Source of the DNA: a virus
IMG/VR virus record: IMGVR_UViG_3300009177_000126
Location: 1 to 21,734 of that record
Strand: one strand, 5' to 3'
Length of the DNA: 21,734 nt
Each line of letters opens with the position of its first letter. Within the stretch, counting starts at the first letter, position 1. The position numbers and the translations under genes were made by a program. Below the pieces are notes generated by a model. It did no database searches. It was given only the letters and a program-made list of their open reading frames with translations, and was not told the DNA's origin. This document shows positions 14,234 through 21,734 of the stretch, one piece after another.

Positions 14234-14788
14234 ATGGAAAATGGCAACGACAACCGCCCAGCGGTCAAGGACCGCCTCAAGAAGAAGGAAGCAACTCGCA
14301 ACAAGGTTCGCATCACAATGTCTAGCGACATTGCCGATGCCCTCAGCGAGGCAGAAGAAGCCCACTCGCTCGCACAGATGTCCCTCATGCAGAATGAGGA
14401 AGACGCCGACGTCAAGCGCAAGCTGGTTGATGCTGAGGAAAACCTCAGGGTAGCCAAGGAAGCAGCGATCGAAGACAGCATCGAGTTCGTATTCCGCAAC
14501 GTCGGTCGCAAGGCGTTCGATCTTTTGATCGACCAGCACGCCCCCACTGCTGCTGACCGTAAGGAAGCGGAGAAGCAGGGCGGCAACCCCGATTCGCTCC
14601 AGTGGTCGCCGAGTACGTTTCCTCAGGCGCTGGTAGCTGCCAGCATCATCCACCCCAAGATGACCCAAGAAGAAGTGCAGGAGATCTGGGATGACCCTGA
14701 CTGGGGTGGCGACGAGCTGACGCAGTTGTTCTACTGCGCCCTTGGTGCACAGCAAAAGTCGAGGATCGTGCGAATGGGAAACGCCTGA
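14234..14788 (+). CDS. Tail assembly chaperone, short form (G-like)
   Basis: 184 residues from ATG 14234. Tail chaperones G and GT bind the tape measure and recruit tube subunits; they are not in the finished virion. The N-terminus is charged and helical: residues 25-90 include a 'IADALSEAEEAHSLAQM' helix and coiled-coil-like 'KRKLVDAEENLRVAKEAA'. Residues ~125-184 match the actinophage chaperone pattern: 'FPQALVAASIIHPKMTQEEV', then 'IWDDPDWGGDELTQLF' and 'CALGAQQ'. The gene lies between tube and tape measure. Its 3' end holds a slippery heptamer three codons before the stop. An in-frame TTG at 14171 would add a short unlikely N-terminus and lacks a ribosome site. ATG 14234 has only the weak AGAAAG eight bases upstream. 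Confidence 0.87.
   Translation: MENGNDNRPAVKDRLKKKEATRNKVRITMSSDIADALSEAEEAHSLAQMSLMQNEEDADVKRKLVDAEENLRVAKEAAIEDSIEFVFRNVGRKAFDLLIDQHAPTAADRKEAEKQGGNPDSLQWSPSTFPQALVAASIIHPKMTQEEVQEIWDDPDWGGDELTQLFYCALGAQQKSRIVRMGNA
14776..14782 (+). other. -1 programmed ribosomal frameshift site G_GGA_AAC
   Basis: The heptamer GGGAAAC is in the canonical X_XXY_YYZ phase of the chaperone frame (ATG-GGA-AAC). Slippage by -1 re-pairs the two tRNAs on GGG and AAA and reads into the open -1 frame from CGC 14782. It lies three codons before the zero-frame stop (14786-14788), as expected for G/GT chaperone pairs. A downstream stimulatory structure was not established. Confidence 0.87.
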
Positions 14789-15123
14789 GGAGTGATGCGG
14801 TCTTCAAGTTGGAGATGGACTACTGCGCTCCAATAGGACTGCCTCACTCCAAGTTTCTCAGTTGGAACCCTGATGACCAGGACAAAGCGATGGCTTGGGT
14901 CGTGGAAAGTCGTCGCGCCTGTCACCAGTGTGGTACCGTCTCAGATGAATGGCTTGACGAAGAGGGTAGAGACCGGGAACCCCCTCCATTCGTCGCCAAG
15001 AGTCGCTACTGCGCAGGGTGCCACGCAATCAGGCAGCTCTCAGAGGAGATCCCGGAGGATAGAAAGTCCTTCACTCACATTTATCTTGAGCCGTGGAGCG
15101 AGGAATGGGATCTCAGCTCGTAA
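14782..15123 (+). CDS. Tail assembly chaperone, frameshift extension (T part of GT)
   Basis: This -1 frame segment has no good start of its own and is reached by slippage at G_GGA_AAC. The fused GT product would be residues 1-183 of the short chaperone plus 113 residues, 296 in all. The segment opens 'RLRSDAVFKLEMDYCAPIGL' and continues 'PHSKFLSWNPDDQDKAMAW', a recognisable actinophage T-segment pattern ('D.....E.DYCAPLGIPHS.FL.W...D..KAL.W'). Two CxxC pairs follow (C230/C233 and C260/C263 in the fusion), suggesting a zinc ribbon. In the lambda model the T part contacts tube subunits while the G part coats the tape measure. Its last 19 bases overlap the tape-measure start. Confidence 0.85.
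   Translation, partial: RLRSDAVFKLEMDYCAPIGLPHSKFLSWNPDDQDKAMAWVVESRRACHQCGTVSDEWLDEEGRDREPPPFVAKSRYCAGCHAIRQLSEEIPEDRKSFTHIYLEPWSEEWDLSS
15095..15098 (+). promoter_or_regulatory. Ribosome binding site deciding the tape-measure start
   Basis: GGAG lies 6 bases before ATG 15105. The alternative in-frame GTG 15093 lies before this site and has no clear site of its own, so ATG 15105 is preferred. Confidence 0.55.
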
Positions 15124-18100
15124 AGATCGCACTACAGGCAGATGTCGGCGGGTTTGTTAGCGGGTTCAGTCAAGCCGAAGGTGCAGTCGGTAAGTTCGGT
15201 GCGACCCTCAGTGGTCTGACCCGTATCGGTGGTGCTGTCGGCAGTGCGATCGACGCTGTAGCTGAAAAGGCCAGAACCTTTGCCAAGCACGTTGCGGCAG
15301 GAGGCATAGCCGGTACAGCGTTCTTTGGTGGCTTAGGTATCGCTGCTGCACAGCTTGAAGTTCCTATGAGGAACGTTCAGACCCTGATGGGTAAGGGGTT
15401 TGGTGAGAAGCAGTTCCAGCAGATGACGCAAGACATCATCAACATGAGCCGCCGCTTGCCGCAATCAGCAGTCGAGCTGGCGAACGGCATGTACGACATT
15501 GCCTCGTCAGGGTTCGCTGGCGCAGAGGGAATGAAGATCCTAGACGTCAGTGCTACGGCTGCCGTCGCCGGTCTCACCAGTACGAAGAACGCCAGCACCG
15601 CTGTCACCGCAGCCCTGAATGCTTACGGTAAGGGCGCAAGTGCTGCCGGAGACATGTCAGACATCCTGTTCCAAACTGTGAACTTGGGTGTCGTCAGCTT
15701 CGAGCAGTTAACGGGCGTCATCGGTGACGCCGTTGGTACCGCTGCTGCTGCCAAGGTGAACTTCGCCGAGGTGGGCAGCGCCATCGCCACCATGACCCGT
15801 AGCGGTATCAGCGCCGAAGAATCTGGCACCAGCCTGAACCGCTTGCTGCAAAGCATCATCGACCCCAGCGATGCGCTAGCCGGTGCCATCCGTGGCCTGG
15901 GCTACGAATCTGGTGCTACTGCCTTGGAGCAGGACGGCCTGCGCAAGGTCATGATGAAACTGATGGAGGCCAGCAAGGGCAACATCGGCGTCCTATTGCA
16001 ATGGTTCCCAGAGATCCGTGCTGCTCGTGGCGCACTGGCCCTCATGGCCAACGAGGGCAGGACCTACAACGAAGTAGCAGCAGGCATTGAGGACAAGAAC
16101 AAGCGTGCCGGTGCCAGCCAGCGGGCCTTCGCCATCCAGAGCCAGTCAGCAGTGGCAGAGTTCAAGCTGTTCATCAACAGCCTCAAGGCTGCCGGTATGG
16201 AGATCGGTCAATACTTCCTGCCAGCGGCCAAGCTGATTATCTCTGCTGCTACTTCTATCACCAACGTGTTCGGCAGTATGTCCGCTCCCATGAAGCAGGT
16301 CATAGCATGGGCTGGACTGCTGGGCAGTGCGCTGACCGCACTAGGCGGTATCTTCCTGGCATGGCGCTTGAAGACCGCCGTGATGAATGTGGCCCTGCAA
16401 GGCATCGGTGCCGGGTTTAAGGCAGTAGGAGAAAGGTCTGCCGGAGCAGGCGGCATGCTGAGCCAGTTTGGAACTAGGCTCTCCAACACGCAGGGGCCGT
16501 TCGGTATCACCCGAGCCGTGCTCGGCAGCACCTTCGATTTGTTCGGTAGGTTTGGTGAATCCGTTGGCAGGGCTGGCAACAGGATCACTGAGTTCGGCGG
16601 TCACATGGGTCGGGGCGGAGGGCTCGTCTCCGGCTTCGGCAATACCCTCAAACGAGCCGAAGGTGCCAGCCATGCACTGGCTGGAGGCTTGGGCGCAGTA
16701 GGCAAGGCTGCCTCTTCACTGGTGGGCATCCTGCCTGCGGCGGCAGCGGTGGGCATGGCATTGTTCAGTGCCTTCCAGCAGGGCAAGGCTTCCGCTGACG
16801 CCATGGCTGAAAGCCTCACCAAGAACATGAACGAGAAGGACCCCGTCAGCCTTGTAAAGAACTACGACAAGGTGCGGGCAAAGCTGGACGACGTAAACAA
16901 AGCTCTTGAAAAGCCGCATCAAGGTGGCATCTTCGATCAGATCGTCGAAAGCGCCAAGCAAGCCGCAGTCAACATTGCGGACGAGACCACCAACATCGTC
17001 GGCATTGACGCCATCGATACATCGTCGTGGGACAGACAGTTCCAGCTAGATTCTCTGAACAAGACAGAGAAGAAGATCGTCAACACCATGCACAACATCT
17101 CCAAGAACGCCACCGAAGTGTTCAACACCATGCACCCAGAAGCTGCACTGGGCCACGGCAAGATGCTAGGACTGGACAGCCAAGAGCTGATCTACATCGC
17201 CAGGGTGGCCGAGACCACCGGTGTTGACCTCACCAAGGCGTTCAGCAAGTCGGGGCCAGAGCGGCAGAAGGCTATGCAAGAAATCCAAAAGATGACTGGC
17301 TTCATGGGGGATATGGGGAATACTGGCACCGCCGTCAGTGCTGCGATGGTGCAGCAGTACGCCGCTATGGCCAAGGCAGCCGACAAAGCTGCCGAAGGAG
17401 CGGCCAAGGCATTCACCAAGAGCTTCGATTTGTTCAAGTCAGTCGACCCTAGCAAGACGTTCGGCCAGATGCTGGGTGGGGAAGATACCACTCTGGTTCC
17501 AATGCAAGCTCAGATCGCAAACTTCTACGCAACATCGCTTGAGACGGCAAGGAAGTTCTACGACGGTATCAGTGAGATGCAGAAGCGTGGTGCCGATCCT
17601 TCTGTCATCCAAAAGATGTTGCAAGCTGGCCCCGAAGCTGCCGGGGCAGTAGTGCAGGCGGCAGTGGAAGACACCACCAACGCGACGATCCAAGTTCTTA
17701 ATGCCGGTGAGTCTGCGCTACGACAGTTCAGCCAGCGTGCAGCAGAAATCGCTCGCCTGACACAAGCAGCCATCAGCGACCCCACCGATAAGAAAGTGCA
17801 GCAGCTTGGCGATGCAATACAGATCGCCAACGAGAAGATGACGCAAGGCGGCTTGGCCACTACTGAGTCTGTTGCGAAAGCCCTGCACATGGACCCCGCC
17901 AGCGTCAATGAAATCGCACATAACTTCGGTATGGGGCTGCGAGGTGCCATCAAACCAGAAGAAATCTTCAAGGGGTTCATCACCGAAGGCGAGTCTGGCC
18001 CGGTCAGTCAGTTCCAAACGCACCTGCTGGGTGTTGTTGACGCCATGCGGCAGTTCACTGGTACGCAGCCTGAGACCATCATCAGTTTGGCTAAGGGTCT

Positions 18101-19205
18101 TGGCAAAGTCCTGAACATGCCCGACGTCACGCCTGGTGAACTAGCCAAAAAGCGTGAGGCTATCGAAAAGCTGTACAACCAAGCGGCAGAAATCCCTGGT
18201 CAACAAGACAAAACCATCACGTTCAAGATCCTCGGTGACGAGATCGCCAAGGACAGAATGCGGGACGTACTTAACGCAGCCTTTGGTCCTGGCCGTGAAA
18301 ACCAAGGGGCCAGAGGTCTCACCGCACAGCAGATAGATTTCATTGTCGGTTTGCAGGGCGACGCAGAGGCCATTGCGAAAATCGGAGCTATCTCAGCGGC
18401 ACTAAACCTGACCCCACACGAACACGCCGTCATGCTGCGAGCACTGGGCACCGAAGAGGCCATCCACCAAGCAAATCTGCTGGACGCAGCTATCGAAGTG
18501 CTGCACGGTAAGAACCTACCCATCACCGCCGATGCCGTACAAGCGATTATCGCCAGTGGTGAGGCGCAAGACCACATTGACGGTGTGGAGCAAAAGAGCG
18601 TTCCCGGTATCGCAGCAGATCCTACTGCTGCCCAGCAAGGGGCGAGGGATGCACAGGCTGCCATCGACTCAATCCAAGGGAAAAATGTACCGGTAACTGT
18701 TTCCGTTACTCTCACCGGAGAGCAGCTCGCGGTAGACACATATCGTGGTCAGGTTCTTGCCGGTGGCGGTAGTGCCGCTCGTGCGTATGCCTCTGCCTAT
18801 GGAAGCCTCTGGAAGGATGGTGTTCAGGCATTTGCACAGGGCGGGATGATTGGCGATGGTAAGAAAGCCATCCTGTGGAACGAGCCTGGCACCGGAGGCG
18901 AGTCCTACATTCCCTGGGCCATGGACCGCAGAGACCGAGCTACCGAGATTCTTCAGCGTACCGCAGAGGCGTTCGGCTACTCACTGGTGCGTGGCAGTGT
19001 CAAGGCGTACGCAGGTGGCGGTATGCAATATCCCGCCCAGTCAAGCACGGCATGGACCCCTGCCAGTACGACCATCGCCACCACCATTCAGTTCAATGCG
19101 CCCATCTACGGAGACAGCGGTTTGCAAAACCACATTCAGAACGCCTTCGATGAGCATGACCGCCAACTCAGCATTAGGCTCCGTCAGAACAGAGGAGGCC
19201 GGTAG
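15105..19205 (+). CDS. Tape measure protein (TP901-type)
   Basis: 1366 residues from ATG 15105, the longest gene here. Tape measures span the tail lumen, set its length and help DNA entry. Residues ~80-270 carry the TP901-family core: 'EVPMRNVQTLMGKGFGEK', 'ELANGMYDIASSGFAGAEGM', 'AVAGLTSTKNASTAVTAALN', and the helix ending 'GTSLNRLLQSIIDPS'. Hydrophobic segments occur near residues 66-83, 399-423 and 536-557, typical of this family and possibly membrane-inserting at ejection. The middle is long and helical. Residues ~1230-1300 have the common C-terminal motif 'FAQGGMIGDGKKAILWNEPG' followed by 'GGESYIPWAMDRRDRATEIL', and the protein ends with 'FNAPIYGDSGLQNHIQNAFD' and a basic helix. At about 0.15 nm per residue the tail would be near 200 nm. 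No peptidase or lysozyme motif was noticed. Confidence 0.93.
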   Translation: MGSQLVKIALQADVGGFVSGFSQAEGAVGKFGATLSGLTRIGGAVGSAIDAVAEKARTFAKHVAAGGIAGTAFFGGLGIAAAQLEVPMRNVQTLMGKGFGEKQFQQMTQDIINMSRRLPQSAVELANGMYDIASSGFAGAEGMKILDVSATAAVAGLTSTKNASTAVTAALNAYGKGASAAGDMSDILFQTVNLGVVSFEQLTGVIGDAVGTAAAAKVNFAEVGSAIATMTRSGISAEESGTSLNRLLQSIIDPSDALAGAIRGLGYESGATALEQDGLRKVMMKLMEASKGNIGVLLQWFPEIRAARGALALMANEGRTYNEVAAGIEDKNKRAGASQRAFAIQSQSAVAEFKLFINSLKAAGMEIGQYFLPAAKLIISAATSITNVFGSMSAPMKQVIAWAGLLGSALTALGGIFLAWRLKTAVMNVALQGIGAGFKAVGERSAGAGGMLSQFGTRLSNTQGPFGITRAVLGSTFDLFGRFGESVGRAGNRITEFGGHMGRGGGLVSGFGNTLKRAEGASHALAGGLGAVGKAASSLVGILPAAAAVGMALFSAFQQGKASADAMAESLTKNMNEKDPVSLVKNYDKVRAKLDDVNKALEKPHQGGIFDQIVESAKQAAVNIADETTNIVGIDAIDTSSWDRQFQLDSLNKTEKKIVNTMHNISKNATEVFNTMHPEAALGHGKMLGLDSQELIYIARVAETTGVDLTKAFSKSGPERQKAMQEIQKMTGFMGDMGNTGTAVSAAMVQQYAAMAKAADKAAEGAAKAFTKSFDLFKSVDPSKTFGQMLGGEDTTLVPMQAQIANFYATSLETARKFYDGISEMQKRGADPSVIQKMLQAGPEAAGAVVQAAVEDTTNATIQVLNAGESALRQFSQRAAEIARLTQAAISDPTDKKVQQLGDAIQIANEKMTQGGLATTESVAKALHMDPASVNEIAHNFGMGLRGAIKPEEIFKGFITEGESGPVSQFQTHLLGVVDAMRQFTGTQPETIISLAKGLGKVLNMPDVTPGELAKKREAIEKLYNQAAEIPGQQDKTITFKILGDEIAKDRMRDVLNAAFGPGRENQGARGLTAQQIDFIVGLQGDAEAIAKIGAISAALNLTPHEHAVMLRALGTEEAIHQANLLDAAIEVLHGKNLPITADAVQAIIASGEAQDHIDGVEQKSVPGIAADPTAAQQGARDAQAAIDSIQGKNVPVTVSVTLTGEQLAVDTYRGQVLAGGGSAARAYASAYGSLWKDGVQAFAQGGMIGDGKKAILWNEPGTGGESYIPWAMDRRDRATEILQRTAEAFGYSLVRGSVKAYAGGGMQYPAQSSTAWTPASTTIATTIQFNAPIYGDSGLQNHIQNAFDEHDRQLSIRLRQNRGGR

Positions 19206-21514
19206 TGGCCATCGCACGGAGGCTGGCTGTCAACCCAGCCAACAAAGCACAGAAGTACATCCTTTATTCCAACGGGTACATCCAGCCGGTGGGCGGCGCA
19301 CTGCCCGTCAACCAGGACGAAGGATCGTATGGTGGCAGTTGGACTGCCGGATCTAGTGGGGCACCCATCAGCTCTAGCTCGGATATGTTTGTCAGCTTCC
19401 AGATCTATAACTGGGCCACGCCTTCCGGCTATACCCTGGATATCTATGGCAGTGTGTGGCGGTGGGGTGGAGCGCCTGCTATTCCAGGTAGTACCAACAT
19501 GCTCACCGGTGGACCTGAATATTACTTCGGGACCAACGGCGGCTTCCCTTCCCCGGTGTATGGATACGTTATCGACTTCAAGATGGACCCCACTGGTGGC
19601 GGCACCTGTTACCTGCTGCTGTACAACGGCGAGGTTGTGAGCGTCGGCACTGGTGTGACCGTGGTGCAACGTTCCGCTTTCATTCCTGACACTGCTGCCC
19701 GCATGCTGCAAATGGATTGGACCAGCAAGCGGTATTGGATCCTAGACAACCTGGGCCGAGTGGGATCGTACAACGGCGGTACCAACCAAGCCGTTGAAGG
19801 CTATACGTTCCCTGCCTACATCTGGGGACGGGGTGGTCTGTACGGCCAGGGTGGGTTCCGCCTGTACGACTTCAGCACCACAGAAAAGGGCTGGGCCATG
19901 GACGCCTTCGGGCGGGTGTACGCCATCGATGGTGCACAGGCCGCACCGGGTTTCAACTTCACACCCAACGCCCGGCAATGGGTGGACATGGATATCATCG
20001 ACGACGGCCAAGGCGCGAACCCGCTGCGCTTGGTACAGCTCACCTCAAGCGGAACACTGTACGAATACGTTGTGAGCACCCCACCTTCCGGGGCAGTCAT
20101 CGAACCTGCCGGTACGCTGACCACGCAGACCAAGCCGTGGGTCGGCTGGCAATACACCGACCCAGAAGGCGACGCACAGTCTGCATGGCAGGTCAAGATC
20201 ATTACTGCTGCGGTGTACGGAGCAGGCGGCACCGTCAACGAGGTGCAGTCGTTGAACCAAACCGGTGCGCCTACCGGTGGCAACGTAGTTCTAGGGTTCC
20301 GCACGACACCGACTTCACCGGTTGCTACCACTGCCACCATCGCTAACAACGCCAGTGCTGCCACCGTACAGACGGCGCTACAAGCCCTGCCCAACATCGG
20401 CAGCGGTGGTGTGATCTGTACCGGTGGACCGTGGGGTACTGCACCAATCGTGTGTACGTTCAGCGGCCCGACCATGGCGGGGACAGACTGGCCACCGATC
20501 TTCATTAGCAAGAACAGTTTCACCGGTGGTAGCAGCCCGACCATTGCTATTACCACGACCACGAACGGTAGTGGTGGCAGCTTTGACCCGACTACTGCTG
20601 CCAGTGTGTTCTCAGCCTCGGGTACGGACAGTTCTACCCGAGTGCGGTCCACCGTAGACCTGGCCAATAGCACTACGTTCCGTGCCTACGTACGAGTGAC
20701 CGATACTTCTGGCAAGCAGAGTACGTGGTCCTACAGTCAGTTCACCACTGCCTACACCGTGCTGAACGTTCCCACCGTACTGCCGACACCACTGGGCGGG
20801 CCGCAGGGAATGTTCCTCCGAGTGTCTGCCACGACCGGTGCGGGCCTGCCGGGCACGGCCCGCTTCGCAGTGCAGTACCAGGACGCAGGTTCCACCGTGT
20901 GGTACAACGTGCGCAACGGCAGCGTCCTCACCCCTGACGGTGCAGGTGTAGCCACCGTCGCAGACTTGGATGCACCGTTCAATGTGGCACGCAGCTACCG
21001 GGCCATCACCTACATCTACGACGCTGCCGCCGACGCTTGGAACGGCAGTGGGTGGTCCGCTACCGCCAGTGCTACCAACACCGGAACGTGGGCGCTCACC
21101 AACCCGGCAGACGTTTCGCAGATGCTGGTTCCTCGACTGAAGACAGAACTCTCGTTCGAACGTCCTACCGTGGGCACCGTGTACACACCAGTGAACAGGC
21201 TAGACCCCGTGGTGCTGACAGACGGCGCTCCCAAGCTGCCGAGCTTCACGTTGGGCATCTGGGCGCTCGACCGTGCCACCAGGGTCGAACTAGAAACCAT
21301 GGCTGCCAGCAACGCCGTGCTGCTGCTGCGCACGCCTTTCGGTGAGAACTACTACTGCCGCCTGATTGGCTCATGGAAGGCAGACCTCATGCACCTGTCT
21401 CCGGTGTCGGGTGAGACCACGCTCATCCGGGACGCACGAGAAATCTCCCTCCCCATGCAAGCGGTCAAGCGACCCAAGGTTGGCCCCACCACCGGGCCAC
21501 TGGCGGAAGTCTGA
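19205..21514 (+). CDS. Tail-tip composite protein: propeller-like repeats, FN3-like domain, distal-tail-like C-terminus
   Basis: 769 residues from GTG 19205, which overlaps the tape-measure TAG by one base; AGGAGG sits 6 bases upstream. Residues ~20-290 show six 'G.V...G' hairpin units near 21, 78, 138, 179, 231 and 279 (for example 'LDIYGSVWRWGGAP', 'ILDNLGRVGSYNGG', 'AMDAFGRVYAIDGA'), 41-60 residues apart, which reads like a beta-propeller. Residues ~305-342 and ~457-518 are two halves of one FN3-like domain ('WVGWQYTDPEGDAQSAWQVK' and 'TTFRAYVRVTDTSGKQSTW'). They are split by a ~115-residue domain with 'NNASAATVQTALQALPNIGS'. Residues ~525-625 form another beta domain, and ~640-769 resemble distal tail/minor tail ends ('LRTPFGENYYCRLIGSW'). 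It probably builds the tail tip and contacts the host surface. Domain roles are inferred from pattern only. Confidence 0.75.
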   Translation: MAIARRLAVNPANKAQKYILYSNGYIQPVGGALPVNQDEGSYGGSWTAGSSGAPISSSSDMFVSFQIYNWATPSGYTLDIYGSVWRWGGAPAIPGSTNMLTGGPEYYFGTNGGFPSPVYGYVIDFKMDPTGGGTCYLLLYNGEVVSVGTGVTVVQRSAFIPDTAARMLQMDWTSKRYWILDNLGRVGSYNGGTNQAVEGYTFPAYIWGRGGLYGQGGFRLYDFSTTEKGWAMDAFGRVYAIDGAQAAPGFNFTPNARQWVDMDIIDDGQGANPLRLVQLTSSGTLYEYVVSTPPSGAVIEPAGTLTTQTKPWVGWQYTDPEGDAQSAWQVKIITAAVYGAGGTVNEVQSLNQTGAPTGGNVVLGFRTTPTSPVATTATIANNASAATVQTALQALPNIGSGGVICTGGPWGTAPIVCTFSGPTMAGTDWPPIFISKNSFTGGSSPTIAITTTTNGSGGSFDPTTAASVFSASGTDSSTRVRSTVDLANSTTFRAYVRVTDTSGKQSTWSYSQFTTAYTVLNVPTVLPTPLGGPQGMFLRVSATTGAGLPGTARFAVQYQDAGSTVWYNVRNGSVLTPDGAGVATVADLDAPFNVARSYRAITYIYDAAADAWNGSGWSATASATNTGTWALTNPADVSQMLVPRLKTELSFERPTVGTVYTPVNRLDPVVLTDGAPKLPSFTLGIWALDRATRVELETMAASNAVLLLRTPFGENYYCRLIGSWKADLMHLSPVSGETTLIRDAREISLPMQAVKRPKVGPTTGPLAEV

Positions 21515-21734
21515 TGGTAGCCCTCGTCTCAGAAGCATTCAACCTGGCGCTCAAGGAAAGCCATACCGTCATCTCACAGTTGATCATGAAAAACGGCACC
21601 TCCACCATGGCGCTGGACATCGTTAGCGGCAATGTCAAGCAGAACTATGACGCCGTCAGCCGTTGGGCAACGGACGTTGAGTTCTTGGTACCGGAGTCGT
21701 ACGTCCCCAGTGACTTGCAGAACTTGTTGCAACA
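21514..21734 (+). CDS. Minor tail protein, DUF5047-like, 3' partial
   Basis: Starts at ATG 21514, overlapping the previous stop by one base (TGATG), and runs off the window after 73 full codons. The visible N-terminus 'ALKESHTVISQLIMKNG', then 'ALDIVSGNVKQNYDAVSRW' and 'VPESYVPSDLQNLL' follows the pattern of actinophage minor tail proteins of the DUF5047 type ('L..SH.......v..G.....l.i..G.v..D......' then '...P....d....L.P'). These sit after the distal tail gene and contribute to the tip or baseplate. The order supports the assignment, but too little is visible to describe domains. Confidence 0.65.
   Translation, partial: MVALVSEAFNLALKESHTVISQLIMKNGTSTMALDIVSGNVKQNYDAVSRWATDVEFLVPESYVPSDLQNLLQ

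Noticed and set aside
14815-15123. Downstream chaperone segment as an independent gene from ATG 14815
   Set aside because: No ribosome site at suitable spacing. The recognisable segment begins upstream of that ATG, and a canonical slippery site joins it to the preceding gene.
1369-21695. GGTACC looks frequent (about a dozen copies noticed, e.g. 1369-1374), possibly a signal
   Set aside because: Copies lie mostly inside genes with no fixed position or orientation. In a GC-rich genome with frequent Gly-Thr, Val-Pro and Tyr codon pairs this can be codon usage; no count against a model was made.
1-21734. Search for tRNA genes, attachment sites, integrase, insertion sequences, toxin-antitoxin or defence genes
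   Set aside because: Nothing recognisable. Virtually all sequence is accounted for by structural genes, and the largest gaps (80, 72 and 88 bases) hold only hairpins or short repeats.

Overview
The window is a contiguous part of the virion-structure region of a tailed double-stranded DNA phage (or prophage) with siphovirus architecture. All genes lie on the plus strand, packed end to end, with many 1-4 base stop/start overlaps. The GC-rich composition (my impression by eye), Shine-Dalgarno starts with frequent GTG, a PF03864-type capsid protein, a lambda-D-like decoration protein and an actinophage-style G/GT tail chaperone pair point to an actinobacterial host. The genus cannot be decided. 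No integrase, repressor, lysis, replication, tRNA or CRISPR sequence is visible, so lifestyle cannot be judged.

Layout. (1) Positions 1-4207 hold four proteins that look like surface or appendage components: a lectin-fold/jelly-roll protein cut by the window edge, a small beta-type virion protein, a 763-residue protein combining a lectin-fold domain with 24 copies of a very basic ~21-residue repeat, and a 111-residue beta-type protein. (2) Positions 4207-8140 are the head core: portal, scaffold, decoration protein and major capsid protein. Hairpins lie between portal and scaffold and just after the capsid gene. (3) Positions 8213-13347 are the connector block: a small HeH/LEM-like protein, a putative adaptor, a MuF-type minor head protein with a ~600-residue C-terminal extension, a hypothetical protein, a head-closure-like protein, an HK97-gp10-like protein and a tail terminator. 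(4) Positions 13348-21734 are the tail: a small acidic protein, the tail tube, chaperones G and GT joined by a -1 frameshift at G_GGA_AAC, a 1366-residue tape measure, a propeller/FN3/distal-tail composite protein and the start of another minor tail protein.

How it works together. Portal, scaffold and capsid protein build the procapsid, which the decoration protein stabilises. The MuF protein probably sits inside near the portal. Adaptor, closure and terminator proteins join head to tail. The chaperones load the tape measure, around which the tube polymerises; it would set a tail of about 200 nm using the usual 0.15 nm per residue. The distal proteins form the tip.

Most unusual items: the 24-copy basic repeat protein translationally linked toward the portal gene, a lectin-fold domain lodged inside that repeat array, the giant MuF extension, four copies of GCAGTACC ending exactly at the chaperone start codon, and a domain inserted inside an FN3-like domain of the tail-tip protein. 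Function assignments rest on recalled family patterns; no database search was run.
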